NCBI GenBank assembly: GCA_035530615.1
Contig: DATKUL010000002.1
Coordinates: 884,322 to 948,321, forward strand
Source: Candidatus Paceibacterota bacterium
Lineage (GTDB): Bacteria; Actinomycetota; Actinomycetes; Nanopelagicales; Nanopelagicaceae
DNA: 64,000 bases
Direction of reading: 5' to 3'
The notes under the pieces are model-generated. The model was not told the origin of the DNA and did not search any database. It was given only the letters and a program-made list of their open reading frames with translations. Positions within the stretch are counted from its first letter, which is position 1; each line of letters begins with the position of its first letter. Position numbers and translations under genes: made by a program. This document shows positions 34,863 to 41,499 of this stretch, piece after piece.

Positions 34863-34962
34863 GAGCGTCACTCTCCATTCTTGACCTTGTACTTTTCGAT
34901 GGCGTGATGGTTTCCTAATCTTGATGGGGGAACCTGCTCTCACGTCTCACAGACGTATCCCA

Positions 34963-35011
34963 TGAATAAAATCCGTCACACTCCGGGAAGTGAAGGCCCG
35001 GAGTGTGACGG
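34963..35011 (-). terminator. Rho-independent terminator after flagellin
   Basis: On the minus strand a perfect 15-bp stem (34973-34987 with 34997-35011, core CCGTCACACTCCGGG) with a 9-nt loop is followed by ATTTTATTC. The stem begins 5 bp after the flagellin stop. It should end the abundant flagellin message and separate it from fliD. Confidence 0.92.
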
Positions 35012-35016
35012 TTCGA

Positions 35017-35853
35017 TTACTGGAGTAGTTTCTGCGCCAAACTTGGTAGGTTCTGGGCTTGGTACAGAACCGACATACCCGCCTGTTGGAGAATCTGCAA
35101 CGAGGCAAACCTGGTCGTCGCTTCCGCAACGTCCACGTTCACCAGGTTGGCATGAGCCGCGTCGATGTTCTCCTTCGCGGTCACCAGGTTGGAAGACAGT
35201 GATGTCATCCGGTTCTGGGTGGCACCGACGTTGGCCGCCTGGAGCGCAACCGAGGAAATCGCCGCCTGTACGGCAGTCATCGCTGCCTGAGCTGCCGCTA
35301 CCGTTCCAACACTGACCGAAGCGGAACTCACAGCCAACGCGCTCGAACTCGAATCAGCGATCGAAAGCGAAACTTGGTTACTCGTAGTGTTATACGGACC
35401 AACCTGGAAAATCTGAGCAGTGTACGAACCATCCAGCAGAGAAGTTCCACCGAAGTTCGTACTTGCGGCAATCTGATCCAATTGGGCCTGCAGTGACGCA
35501 AACTGCGCCTGAGTTGCCGCCATTGTGGTGGCGGTCTGGGTACCACCGTTGGCAACCTGGGTAGCAAGAATGTTCATGGTCTGGAGGATAGAGGCTTCCT
35601 GACCCAGCGCGCCCTGTGCCGTTTGGAGCACCGACACAGCGCTCTGCACGTTGCTGATCGCCTGGGTGTAACCATTGCCTTGTTGTTCCAGATACTGCCC
35701 GATCACATACCCCGCAGGATTGTCGGAAGCCGATTGAATCTGTAAGCCTGACGAGAGCTGGCTGACGACTTTAGAAAGTGCAGTATACGTATTGGCAAGA
35801 CTGTTGTATGAATTTACAGCCGAGGCGTTGTAATTGATATCGATACCCGCCAT
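35017..35853 (-). CDS. fliC: Flagellin
   Basis: From the ATG at 35853, preceded by AGGAGG, the product is 278 residues, a short flagellin. N-terminal D0/D1 (AVNSYNSLANTYTALSKVVS, then LSSGLQIQSASDNPAGYVIG) and C-terminal D1/D0 helices (LVNVDVAEATTRFASLQILQ, then QAGMSVLYQAQNLPSLAQKL) are canonical; the variable surface domain is small and Ser/Thr-rich, offering many O-glycosylation sites. The upstream open extension to 35919 overlaps the promoter -10. It is flanked by its own FliA-type promoter, leader hairpins and terminator. Confidence 0.97.
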   Translation of the reverse strand: MAGIDINYNASAVNSYNSLANTYTALSKVVSQLSSGLQIQSASDNPAGYVIGQYLEQQGNGYTQAISNVQSAVSVLQTAQGALGQEASILQTMNILATQVANGGTQTATTMAATQAQFASLQAQLDQIAASTNFGGTSLLDGSYTAQIFQVGPYNTTSNQVSLSIADSSSSALAVSSASVSVGTVAAAQAAMTAVQAAISSVALQAANVGATQNRMTSLSSNLVTAKENIDAAHANLVNVDVAEATTRFASLQILQQAGMSVLYQAQNLPSLAQKLLQ

Positions 35854-35875
35854 GGGATTTGTCCTCCTGTTGACT

Positions 35876-35910
35876 AGATCTTTCCGAAGAAAGACGGGGC
35901 ATCCTTGCCC
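35876..35910 (-). promoter_or_regulatory. Flagellin leader hairpins, likely CsrA target
   Basis: On the minus strand GGGGC-AAGGAT-GCCCC (35910-35895) is the first structure of the predicted message, with GGA in its loop. Immediately after comes TCTTTC-TTCG-GAAAGA, a UUCG tetraloop hairpin. Then CAACAGGAGGACA covers the ribosome binding site and resembles the CsrA consensus ACARGGANGU. Two GGA sites, one in a loop and one at the ribosome binding site, is the layout known for the Bacillus hag leader. Binding is inferred. Confidence 0.65.
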
Positions 35911-35918
35911 CACACTCA

Positions 35919-35946
35919 CATACGGACCATGAGGGCCAAAAGTTGA
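35919..35946 (-). promoter_or_regulatory. FliA-type promoter for flagellin
   Basis: On the minus strand TCAA (35946-35943) within CTCAACTTTTGG, 16 nt, then TCCGTATG (35926-35919). The predicted start is near 35911, giving a leader of about 58 nt. Confidence 0.72.
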
Positions 35947-35980
35947 GTGGGCTACAAAACTTCTTTACCTGGCCGAGGCA

Positions 35981-38779
35981 CTACGCATGATGTAGTAGTT
36001 CTTCCGCCCGGGCATTGCCGTGGCGAAGGTGATCGATAACCGCCAACCTGTCCCGCACTGCCTTAGCCGAGGCGCCTGTCGAGAAGAGCCGACGCCCTCG
36101 ATCCTTTGCCCTCGCTGCCTTCGCAGTAGCCAATTTCGGTTGCTCAAAGACCAAGCGCATCGCCTTGGCCGCCTCATCAAGATCTGGCTCGGCCCATCGC
36201 CCGTCAGCGGCACCCTGGCGTTCACTCTCAGAAATCGGGACACGATTGCATGGGATCAGAAAACCCTCACGTCCGTCCTGCAGTTCCGCACTGAACGAAT
36301 GACGTGTCACGATTGTCGGAATTCCCAGAGAGATCGCACGCGCCAGCACACGACCGGTCCCCTCGCTTCGATGAAGCGAGACATAGCACGATTGCCCCGC
36401 TACCCGACTGTTGAGGATCCGCCCGGAAATACCGTGAGAGTCACTCAACACGACCATGTCAGATCGGCCCGCAAGGGCGGCGACGAGCCGAGCGTGATCG
36501 GCGGGATAATGCTCCGCGTGAGCCGTCTCGATCACGAGCCTGGGTCCTTCGCCGGGTCGAAACGCCTTGCCGAAAGCCTCCACGATACCTAGAGGATTCT
36601 GCCGCTCAAACCCGATGTCGTAATCGACACTGGCCAAAAAAGTGAATCCAGCGGCAGCGGGACTTTCTCGTAACGGTGGTTGCTCGTGGCTCACAGGAAG
36701 AAACATTCGCATCACCGGTCGGTCGGTCGCTTGAGCGACCGCGTCGGCGGTAAATGTCGACGGTACCCAAATTTCGTGGACCATGCGGGCAGCCGTACTC
36801 ATCATCTGCGAGGGCCGCTCAAAGTCCCAGAGCCACAGACCGATCATGTAACGATTCTCAAAGGCGGAAGCACCATTGTCCATCACGAAATTGGCCAGTT
36901 CTTCCGGCGAGATCACCAGAATCGTCGTGTCAAAAGGGTAATCTCCGTCGTCACCATGAGTCCACTCCTCTGAACCCGGTCGACCGTTCGACTGGTAGCT
37001 GGTCGTCGACACCTTCACGCCATGGCTGGCCAATGCCGAAGCCAACGTACGAGCCACGTGAGCTGCGGCGGTCGTGCCCTCAAATGAGCCCACCACGTTA
37101 ACACCGCCACGACGAGCGCGTGCGGCAACCTTCGGCACCGGCGCCACCCCAATAGACCGTCCACGCTCGATGAAACTCGGAATCATCGCTGGTGTCATCT
37201 CATTCACTGCAACGCTGTCGACGTGATGAGCTTCAAGCAGGCCCGGTGCCAACCGACCAATCTGTTCATCCGCCTCGACACGTGCTGCCGAATCAAGTCG
37301 ACTACGCGCCTCGTGCACAGCATTGATGACCCCATGGTCGCCGAAACTTCCAAATGCCGCCGCGCCAGCGAGAATACGCAACCTCGGATCTACGTCAGTA
37401 TTGCGAGCCATCAACAGCAAGGGACAGGCCCGCTCCAGCCCCCGCGCACGAAGCCGCGCCGACCAGACAAGCGCCCTAGCCACCGGCAAGCGCGGTCCGA
37501 GCCTGCCGGCGGCGGCCAGTGGTTCGAGCTGATCTGGAAACCTCACCCAGATCGCCTCCAATAACGCATCAGCGACATCCATTGGTTGACTTAGCATCCG
37601 CCCGAGCACCCCCACCAGGTCGGCAACATCCAATACCTCAACTATCTCCAATACTGACCTATCCGCCGTAATGAGCCAGGAGATAAGTTCACCTAGATCC
37701 GCAGCGAACAGACCTTCGCCGCGAATTGCCTCAAGCACAACGTCAGCTGCCTCAGCAAATCTTCCAAGAGAGGCCAAAGCCTCACCTCGCACGGCTGCGA
37801 GCATATGGGCGGTGTACTCCATACCGTCATCGTCGCGACCACGCGGAGGAACGCGGGCCAATAGGGACAGCCCTGCCTCGGTCTCACCCATGGAGATCCT
37901 CATACGGCCTTCGGCGATGTCGGCCGCAATCTGAAGAACAGAGATTCTGCGCAATTCCTCCACCTGAGCAAGAGCTTCGTCGAATCGGCCCAGGCGGCCC
38001 AGAATGTAGATGAGGTTCTTCAGGGCCATCCCGTGGGTGATCGAACTCTCTGAGATCGAAACCGCCTCTTTCAAGGCCTGGACCGCCTCCTCGCTGCGGT
38101 TAGCCGTCTCAAGGGCTCGGCCGTAGTTCATCAAGCCGTAGGCCCGACTCTGACCCTTATCACCGAGAGCGGCCTTCGCGAGTTCGAGGTTGCGCTCGGC
38201 CTTATTTTTGCCTTGAAACACCTCGGCGACATAGCCGTAGTGGATAACACGTGCCCCACTCAAGTAACTGGTTCGCAAGGGCCGATCTGGATCGTCGATG
38301 GCAACCACTTGCTCGTGGAGACGGTGGCGATAGACAGCCACGCTGCGGCGGAAGAGACGGGTCGATGTATGGACCATGCGAGCATTCCCCGCCCCCTGGA
38401 GGTTCTCGACTGCTACCAAAAACGCCTCAACTTCTGAACCCTGGCTCTCTAGCAGAGTTCGCAAGGCCTGCCGATCGCCAAGAAATCTCTCGTCGGCATC
38501 GATCACAAGAACCCACTCGCCGAGTGCCTGTTCTAGTGCGGCGTTGCGAGCGCGAGCGAAGGAGCCATCCCAATAACCCTCAAAGACTCGAGCCCCCATA
38601 CTCCGCGCAATCTCGACAGTACTGTCACTCGACCCGGTGTCATACACAACGATCTCGTCAACGACATCGGCCACCGACTCAAGACACGACCGAAGCATCG
38701 CCTCCTCATCTTTGACGATGAGGCAGACCGAGAGCAGAGGTGCGACGGTGGCCGTAGGGTGTGTCATTTGAGGATTCAC
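35981..38779 (-). CDS. Large GT2-TPR-GT4 glycosyltransferase, probable flagellin glycosylation
   Basis: The protein has up to 932 residues. Residues 15-230 form a GT2-family transferase (LLSVCLIVKDEEAMLRSCLE; DTGSSDST; metal-binding DADE near 94-97). The middle is helical repeats of TPR type (AYGLMNYGRALETANRSEEA). The C-terminal 330 residues resemble a GT4/GT1 transferase (VHEIWVPSTFTADAVA, then YVSLHRSEGTGRVLARAISL, where E is the nucleotide-sugar-binding glutamate). It is placed next to flagellin and has its own FliA-type promoter, so flagellin glycosylation is the natural role; it could use the diacetamido sugar made by genes at 2.7-5.4 kb. The start is GTG 38779 (leaderless) or ATG 38767. 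Confidence 0.85.
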   Translation of the reverse strand: MNPQMTHPTATVAPLLSVCLIVKDEEAMLRSCLESVADVVDEIVVYDTGSSDSTVEIARSMGARVFEGYWDGSFARARNAALEQALGEWVLVIDADERFLGDRQALRTLLESQGSEVEAFLVAVENLQGAGNARMVHTSTRLFRRSVAVYRHRLHEQVVAIDDPDRPLRTSYLSGARVIHYGYVAEVFQGKNKAERNLELAKAALGDKGQSRAYGLMNYGRALETANRSEEAVQALKEAVSISESSITHGMALKNLIYILGRLGRFDEALAQVEELRRISVLQIAADIAEGRMRISMGETEAGLSLLARVPPRGRDDDGMEYTAHMLAAVRGEALASLGRFAEAADVVLEAIRGEGLFAADLGELISWLITADRSVLEIVEVLDVADLVGVLGRMLSQPMDVADALLEAIWVRFPDQLEPLAAAGRLGPRLPVARALVWSARLRARGLERACPLLLMARNTDVDPRLRILAGAAAFGSFGDHGVINAVHEARSRLDSAARVEADEQIGRLAPGLLEAHHVDSVAVNEMTPAMIPSFIERGRSIGVAPVPKVAARARRGGVNVVGSFEGTTAAAHVARTLASALASHGVKVSTTSYQSNGRPGSEEWTHGDDGDYPFDTTILVISPEELANFVMDNGASAFENRYMIGLWLWDFERPSQMMSTAARMVHEIWVPSTFTADAVAQATDRPVMRMFLPVSHEQPPLRESPAAAGFTFLASVDYDIGFERQNPLGIVEAFGKAFRPGEGPRLVIETAHAEHYPADHARLVAALAGRSDMVVLSDSHGISGRILNSRVAGQSCYVSLHRSEGTGRVLARAISLGIPTIVTRHSFSAELQDGREGFLIPCNRVPISESERQGAADGRWAEPDLDEAAKAMRLVFEQPKLATAKAARAKDRGRRLFSTGASAKAVRDRLAVIDHLRHGNARAEELLHHA

Positions 38780-38786
38780 CTAACGT

Positions 38787-38814
38787 ATAACGGCCCGTAC
38801 TTAGCCTAAATTTA
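38787..38814 (-). promoter_or_regulatory. FliA-type promoter for the glycosyltransferase
   Basis: On the minus strand TAAA (38814-38811), 16 nt, then GCCGTTAT (38794-38787). This is the site closest to the classic TAAA/GCCGATAA sigma-28 form. The predicted start of about 38780 coincides with the GTG start codon at 38777-38779. Confidence 0.75.
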
Positions 38815-38819
38815 CCTCT

Positions 38820-38847
38820 CTATCTATTCAAACCTATCTATTCAAAC
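38820..38847. repeat. 14-bp tandem repeat
   Basis: Two exact copies of CTATCTATTCAAAC abut in the divergent gap between the glycosyltransferase and the RsiG-like gene, just upstream of the FliA-type -35 block. They may be regulator sites or simple slippage. Confidence 0.8.
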
Positions 38848-38863
38848 CCGCCAGTAACATTCC

Positions 38864-38892
38864 TTGACTGACATTCATAGATTAAGTCTATC
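38864..38892 (+). promoter_or_regulatory. Vegetative promoter for the RsiG-like gene
   Basis: TTGACT at 38864-38869 is followed after 17 nt by TCTATC (38887-38892), about 10 bp before ATG 38902. No ribosome binding site fits between, so translation is probably leaderless or nearly so. The -10 match is weak. Confidence 0.4.
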
Positions 38893-38901
38893 CTCAATAC
38901 C

Positions 38902-39411
38902 ATGGCAGGCTCTCTCCATCAAATTGACTTCCTACTCACCAGTACAGAGTCGGTCGATGAAGCCACCCCCACCGCGATCCTGCGGCAGTGGCGGACTGAC
39001 CTGGTGCGGGCTTCGGTCTCCGTTTCCTACGCCATCGGCGTGTTATCTCTTGACATCGAAGTTCTCAATCACAGCCTTACGTCATCAAGTGAGGATGTCC
39101 TACAAGTAATCGTGGATGACCTCCCTCGGATACTCGCCTCTGGATGGATAGAAGGAGGATGGTCGATCTCTCCCGTCACCGAATTTGCGATAGATCAGGC
39201 AGAGGCCTTGCTGGGTCTCCACGCTGAAATGGTCACCAGCAACCTAAGTGATCACGCTGCGGTGCACGATCTCCTGGCTCGCACAAAGCAGGAACGACAG
39301 GTGTTTTACAAACTGCGAGGTCAACTTAACGACCGACTCAGTCAAATCCAGGACGTCGTGCGCAAACAATATGCAGCGGGTGTTGCCTCGATCGATGACT
39401 GGCTCAAATAA
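38902..39411 (+). CDS. RsiG/AmfC-like anti-sigma factor candidate
   Basis: This 169-residue all-helical protein has two coiled hairpin segments, residues 33-60 (VSYAIGVLSLDIEVL) and 125-160 (ERQVFYKLRGQLNDRLSQIQ), a middle VDDLPRILAS, and the tail YAAGVASIDDWL. This order matches the actinobacterial RsiG/AmfC family (paired helices, LPxIL, then a RRYxxGxxxVDxLL-like tail). RsiG binds WhiG-type sigma factors together with c-di-GMP through E(X)3S(X)2R(X)3Q(X)3D in each helix pair. Here most of those residues are changed (first repeat S38/S42/I45/S49/E53; second E131/F135/L138/L142/L146). It is divergent from the flagellin glycosyltransferase. The family call rests on remembered pattern, not a search. 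Confidence 0.62.
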   Translation: MAGSLHQIDFLLTSTESVDEATPTAILRQWRTDLVRASVSVSYAIGVLSLDIEVLNHSLTSSSEDVLQVIVDDLPRILASGWIEGGWSISPVTEFAIDQAEALLGLHAEMVTSNLSDHAAVHDLLARTKQERQVFYKLRGQLNDRLSQIQDVVRKQYAAGVASIDDWLK

Positions 39412-39587
39412 AGTAATCACCACTAGACAAAGCATTAATAGTGATTGATGGATCGACGCATCTTCGTAACATGCATATGCAGTTGGCAGGACAGCCCAGT
39501 TTGCTTTTCAAATAATGATCACACCGTGGCCCTATCCGCTGCCGACACAAACAAATGGCCAACATTGCCTTGCGTCATACCGCTTCG

Positions 39588-39763
39588 CTAGTCGGTTTCC
39601 TTTGGATGACTAAGGGACACGGCCGTAATCCACACCGTACGGTTTTGCGATCAGGGCAATACCAAACCCTCCCGGAACTGGTGATTTCTTGTTGCCATTG
39701 TTCGAACGCGTCATCCCACTGTTTGCGGGCTTTAGATGAAGCTGGCTTTATCGTCCATCCCAT
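39588..39763 (-). pseudogene. Broken RelE/ParE-type toxin remnant
   Basis: From ATG 39763 the frame reads MGWTIKPASSKARKQWDDAF, a typical toxin start, then jumps to EQWQQEITSSGRVWYCPDRK, the C-terminal core of this toxin family. About 35 residues of the usual 85-95 are missing between. After RKTVR the frame is wrong; shifting one base gives VWITAVSLSHPKETD and TAG at 39588-39590, the expected VWxTxxxxxHPKxT(E/D) end. So an internal deletion and a one-base deletion have both struck. It lies directly downstream of the antitoxin gene. Confidence 0.7.
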
Positions 39764-39780
39764 TGTGTTGGCGGGAACCC

Positions 39781-40245
39781 TTAGAGCACAACGTCAGAAA
39801 GAGGGCTGTCTAGATCCCCTGTTAGCTCATCGCGCAGTTCCTCGTCGGAATGCACCAGCGCAGTTGCCTTCCAGTCCCCGATAAAGTCTTCCAATTCGCT
39901 GGTAGAGCCACTGCTATGACTAACCAGAACCTGATCAAGAAGATCCTGGAGAAACTCTCGCTGATCTTCCTCAGCGAGCATGGATACCCAGGCAAAAGTC
40001 CCATAACTACTGATGTCACGATCAGACGGTGGACGACGCAAAGCCTTGCCCAGTCGAATGGAGTTCCCCATTAGGTCGGAAATGAGTGACATTTGTTGAG
40101 CCACATCGGCGGGCTGAATTATGAGCATCAGGCCATCTTTATCCCTGATAAGGGCACTAGAGTCACGAGCCTCATCAATCACGGTACGGGCATCCCTCTG
40201 GAGGTCAGTTACCTGATAGGCACTCCCCGAAAGTAGCAAACTCAT
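39781..40245 (-). CDS. Phd-type antitoxin, long form
   Basis: The 154-residue protein has an N-terminal Phd-like DNA-binding part (YQVTDLQRDARTVIDEARDS, then SALIRDKDGLMLIIQPADVA) and a longer C-terminal part (EDQREFLQDLLDQVLVSHSS, FIGDWKATALVHSDEELRDE) found in the actinobacterial antitoxins that pair with RelE/ParE toxins. It appears intact while its toxin is broken. A palindromic operator lies 20 bp upstream, consistent with autorepression. It may persist as an anti-addiction protein or only be decaying. Confidence 0.72.
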   Translation of the reverse strand: MSLLLSGSAYQVTDLQRDARTVIDEARDSSALIRDKDGLMLIIQPADVAQQMSLISDLMGNSIRLGKALRRPPSDRDISSYGTFAWVSMLAEEDQREFLQDLLDQVLVSHSSGSTSELEDFIGDWKATALVHSDEELRDELTGDLDSPLSDVVL

Positions 40246-40264
40246 AATACCCCCCTTGTATGAT

Positions 40265-40286
40265 TATATGTAGGATTATACATATA
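40265..40286. promoter_or_regulatory. Operator palindrome of the antitoxin gene
   Basis: TATATGTA (40265-40272) and TACATATA (40279-40286) form perfect 8-bp arms around GGATTA, 20 bp upstream of the antitoxin start, in an AT-rich promoter. Phd-type antitoxins bind such sites to repress their own operon. Confidence 0.65.
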
Positions 40287-40409
40287 AATACAATCTGCGC
40301 AAGCATCCAGGGCAACGTCCGGCAAATCATCCCAATACTTCATATTGCCACGCTCACCAAGGCTCAAACCACTGGTGAACAACCCCCAAAACCTTGGTAT
40401 CACCTGAGT

Positions 40410-40483
40410 GATCTGCCCAACGTTCTTCCGACACCTATCTGGATGTCTAGATTAGGAGGTGTCCGAAGAACGTTGGGCAGATC
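40410..40483. repeat. 27-bp inverted repeat around a 20-bp spacer
   Basis: The left arm 40410-40436 (starting GATCTGCCCAACGTTCTTCC) and right arm 40457-40483 pair at 26 of 27 positions. No U-run follows either arm, so it is not a simple terminator. It looks like two terminal inverted repeats brought together by loss of an insertion sequence, or a tiny non-autonomous element. Confidence 0.75.
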
Positions 40484-40726
40484 AAAGCGGTTTCTGTAGG
40501 GCCCCGGACCAATGACTACAACACCCTTTTCTCTGAGGGTCCATCGAACCACAAGCGAGGACACTTCTGATTGGCCAACTTGACCTCAGTGGTTACACGC
40601 TCTCGGATGTCAGGCTGATCGATTCGAGCATGCGATTCCATATGAGTGAAGTCCTGCCGGGCATCTTCGCAATATAAGGCAAATGAAATGACCCTCGTTG
40701 ACGAAGCGAAGGTCACTCCACCGTTA
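40484..40726. other. Gene-poor stretch 3' of the odd tRNA
   Basis: A 66-codon minus-strand open frame (40516-40716) begins 10 bp after the tRNA 3' end but has no recognisable family or ribosome binding site; it could be eroded mobile-element DNA. A weak stem (GACC with GGTC, near 40690-40713) followed by TTTCATTT on the minus strand may end the tRNA transcript. Nothing else is seen. Confidence 0.4.
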
Positions 40727-40799
40727 TGCGACTGGTGAGAGTCGAACTCACCGCCTGCCCTACGTCATGAGGCTGCTCTATCCGCTGAGCTACAGCCGC
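40727..40799 (-). tRNA. Atypical tRNA, anticodon GAC (Val) by position
   Basis: The 73-nt cloverleaf has a 7-bp acceptor stem (GCGGCTG with CAGTCGC, one G-U), D-arm GCTC-AGCGGATA-GAGC and T-arm GTGAG-TTCGACT-CTCAC, with a 5-nt variable loop. The anticodon arm is GCCTC-ATGACGT-AGGGC: a C-A mismatch at 31-39, a T-G pair, and a purine at position 32. Standard numbering gives GAC (valine), but the D-arm and body look like tRNA-Arg. No CCA is encoded. It is real tRNA sequence, but identity or function is doubtful. Confidence 0.65.
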
Positions 40800-40911
40800 A
40801 TGAGTCGAAGGTAGTTCGCAAGACTCTTGTTCCTAAGCATGAAAGTTTGGAGTGTTAATAAGTAACGCATGTGAGTGGTGCTAAGGTTTAGTTACCTACG
40901 TCATTGGGCAT

Positions 40912-40946
40912 AAAACCCCTTGGTTAATCTCCAAGGGGTTTTTCTT
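40912..40946. terminator. Bidirectional Rho-independent terminator
   Basis: AAAACCCCTTGG (40912-40923) and CCAAGGGGTTTT (40931-40942) make a perfect 12-bp stem with a 7-nt loop; T-rich tracts follow on both strands. No gene reads into it from the left on the plus strand, so it may be a relic or serve the minus-strand genes at 41104-42927. Confidence 0.85.
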
Positions 40947-40958
40947 TGCAAAAAAATA

Positions 40959-41003
40959 TTCACTATGTCTGGAGACATCTGTTCACTATGTCTCGACACA
41001 TCA
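40959..41003. repeat. Tandem 23-bp IS-end-like repeats
   Basis: TTCACTATGTCT occurs at 40959-40970 and again at 40982-40993, each followed by a near-palindromic (G/C)GA(G/C)ACAT. Short direct repeats of TTCACTATGTCTCGAGACAT type are typical of the ends of IS481/IS21-type elements. No transposase is present, so this is a solo end left after loss of the element; the family name is a recollection, not a search result. Confidence 0.55.
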
Positions 41004-41103
41004 CATGGTGGCCCTTAGCACTGCTAATACAAACAAATGTTTAACCCTGGTCGAGTGGCGAATGTGTAGATAGTCGGTGCCGATAAGGCCGGGCCCATCT
41101 GGA

Positions 41104-41499
41104 TTATCGAGAGAACTTTCGCCACAGCCGAAGCAAGATACCCGGCTTGCGTTGACCCGGTTGTCTAATCGCATAGTAATCCGACCGTCGCGAGACCTCT
41201 CTCTCTCGCCCCATCTGAATCTGATCTTCTGTCCATCGACCACTCCAGATGACCTCACCCCTAGTAATCAAGTAGTGGGAACGACAGGGAAGTTGCCAGT
41301 TTCCAATAGATGGGTGCAGTGAAACGCCCTGCGACCCTTCGTCGACGCTCCACTCCGTTGGCCCGATGGGTGTACGAATTTTGGTTCCACAACCACACGC
41401 ACAGAGGTGTGCAGCAGCGCCATACTCCTCAGCAAAATAGAGGACACCCGGCTCGAGGACTTTTGGCATGAAATGCACACGCTCGAGTTTGATTCTCAC
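41104..41499 (-). CDS. DUF6527-like zinc-binding protein of a ubiquitin-like cassette
   Basis: The 131-residue protein has a putative metal site CACGCG (C33, C35, C37), later PCRSHY (C72, H75), and ITRGEVIWSGRWTEDQI. This matches the small protein that accompanies multiubiquitin and ThiF genes in bacterial ubiquitin-like cassettes (DUF6527, from memory). It overlaps the E1 gene by 4 bp. Its job is not established; a protease or an adaptor acting on the ubiquitin-like protein is possible. The C-terminal 40 residues are basic. Confidence 0.72.
   Translation of the reverse strand: MRIKLERVHFMPKVLEPGVLYFAEEYGAAAHLCACGCGTKIRTPIGPTEWSVDEGSQGVSLHPSIGNWQLPCRSHYLITRGEVIWSGRWTEDQIQMGREREVSRRSDYYAIRQPGQRKPGILLRLWRKFSR

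Noticed and set aside
39555..39884. 109-codon plus-strand frame
   Set aside because: It covers the toxin remnant and antitoxin on the other strand, which have better support.
40410..41003. Possible CRISPR array from the clustered repeats
   Set aside because: Repeats are inverted or only two copies with no regular spacers, and no cas genes are nearby.
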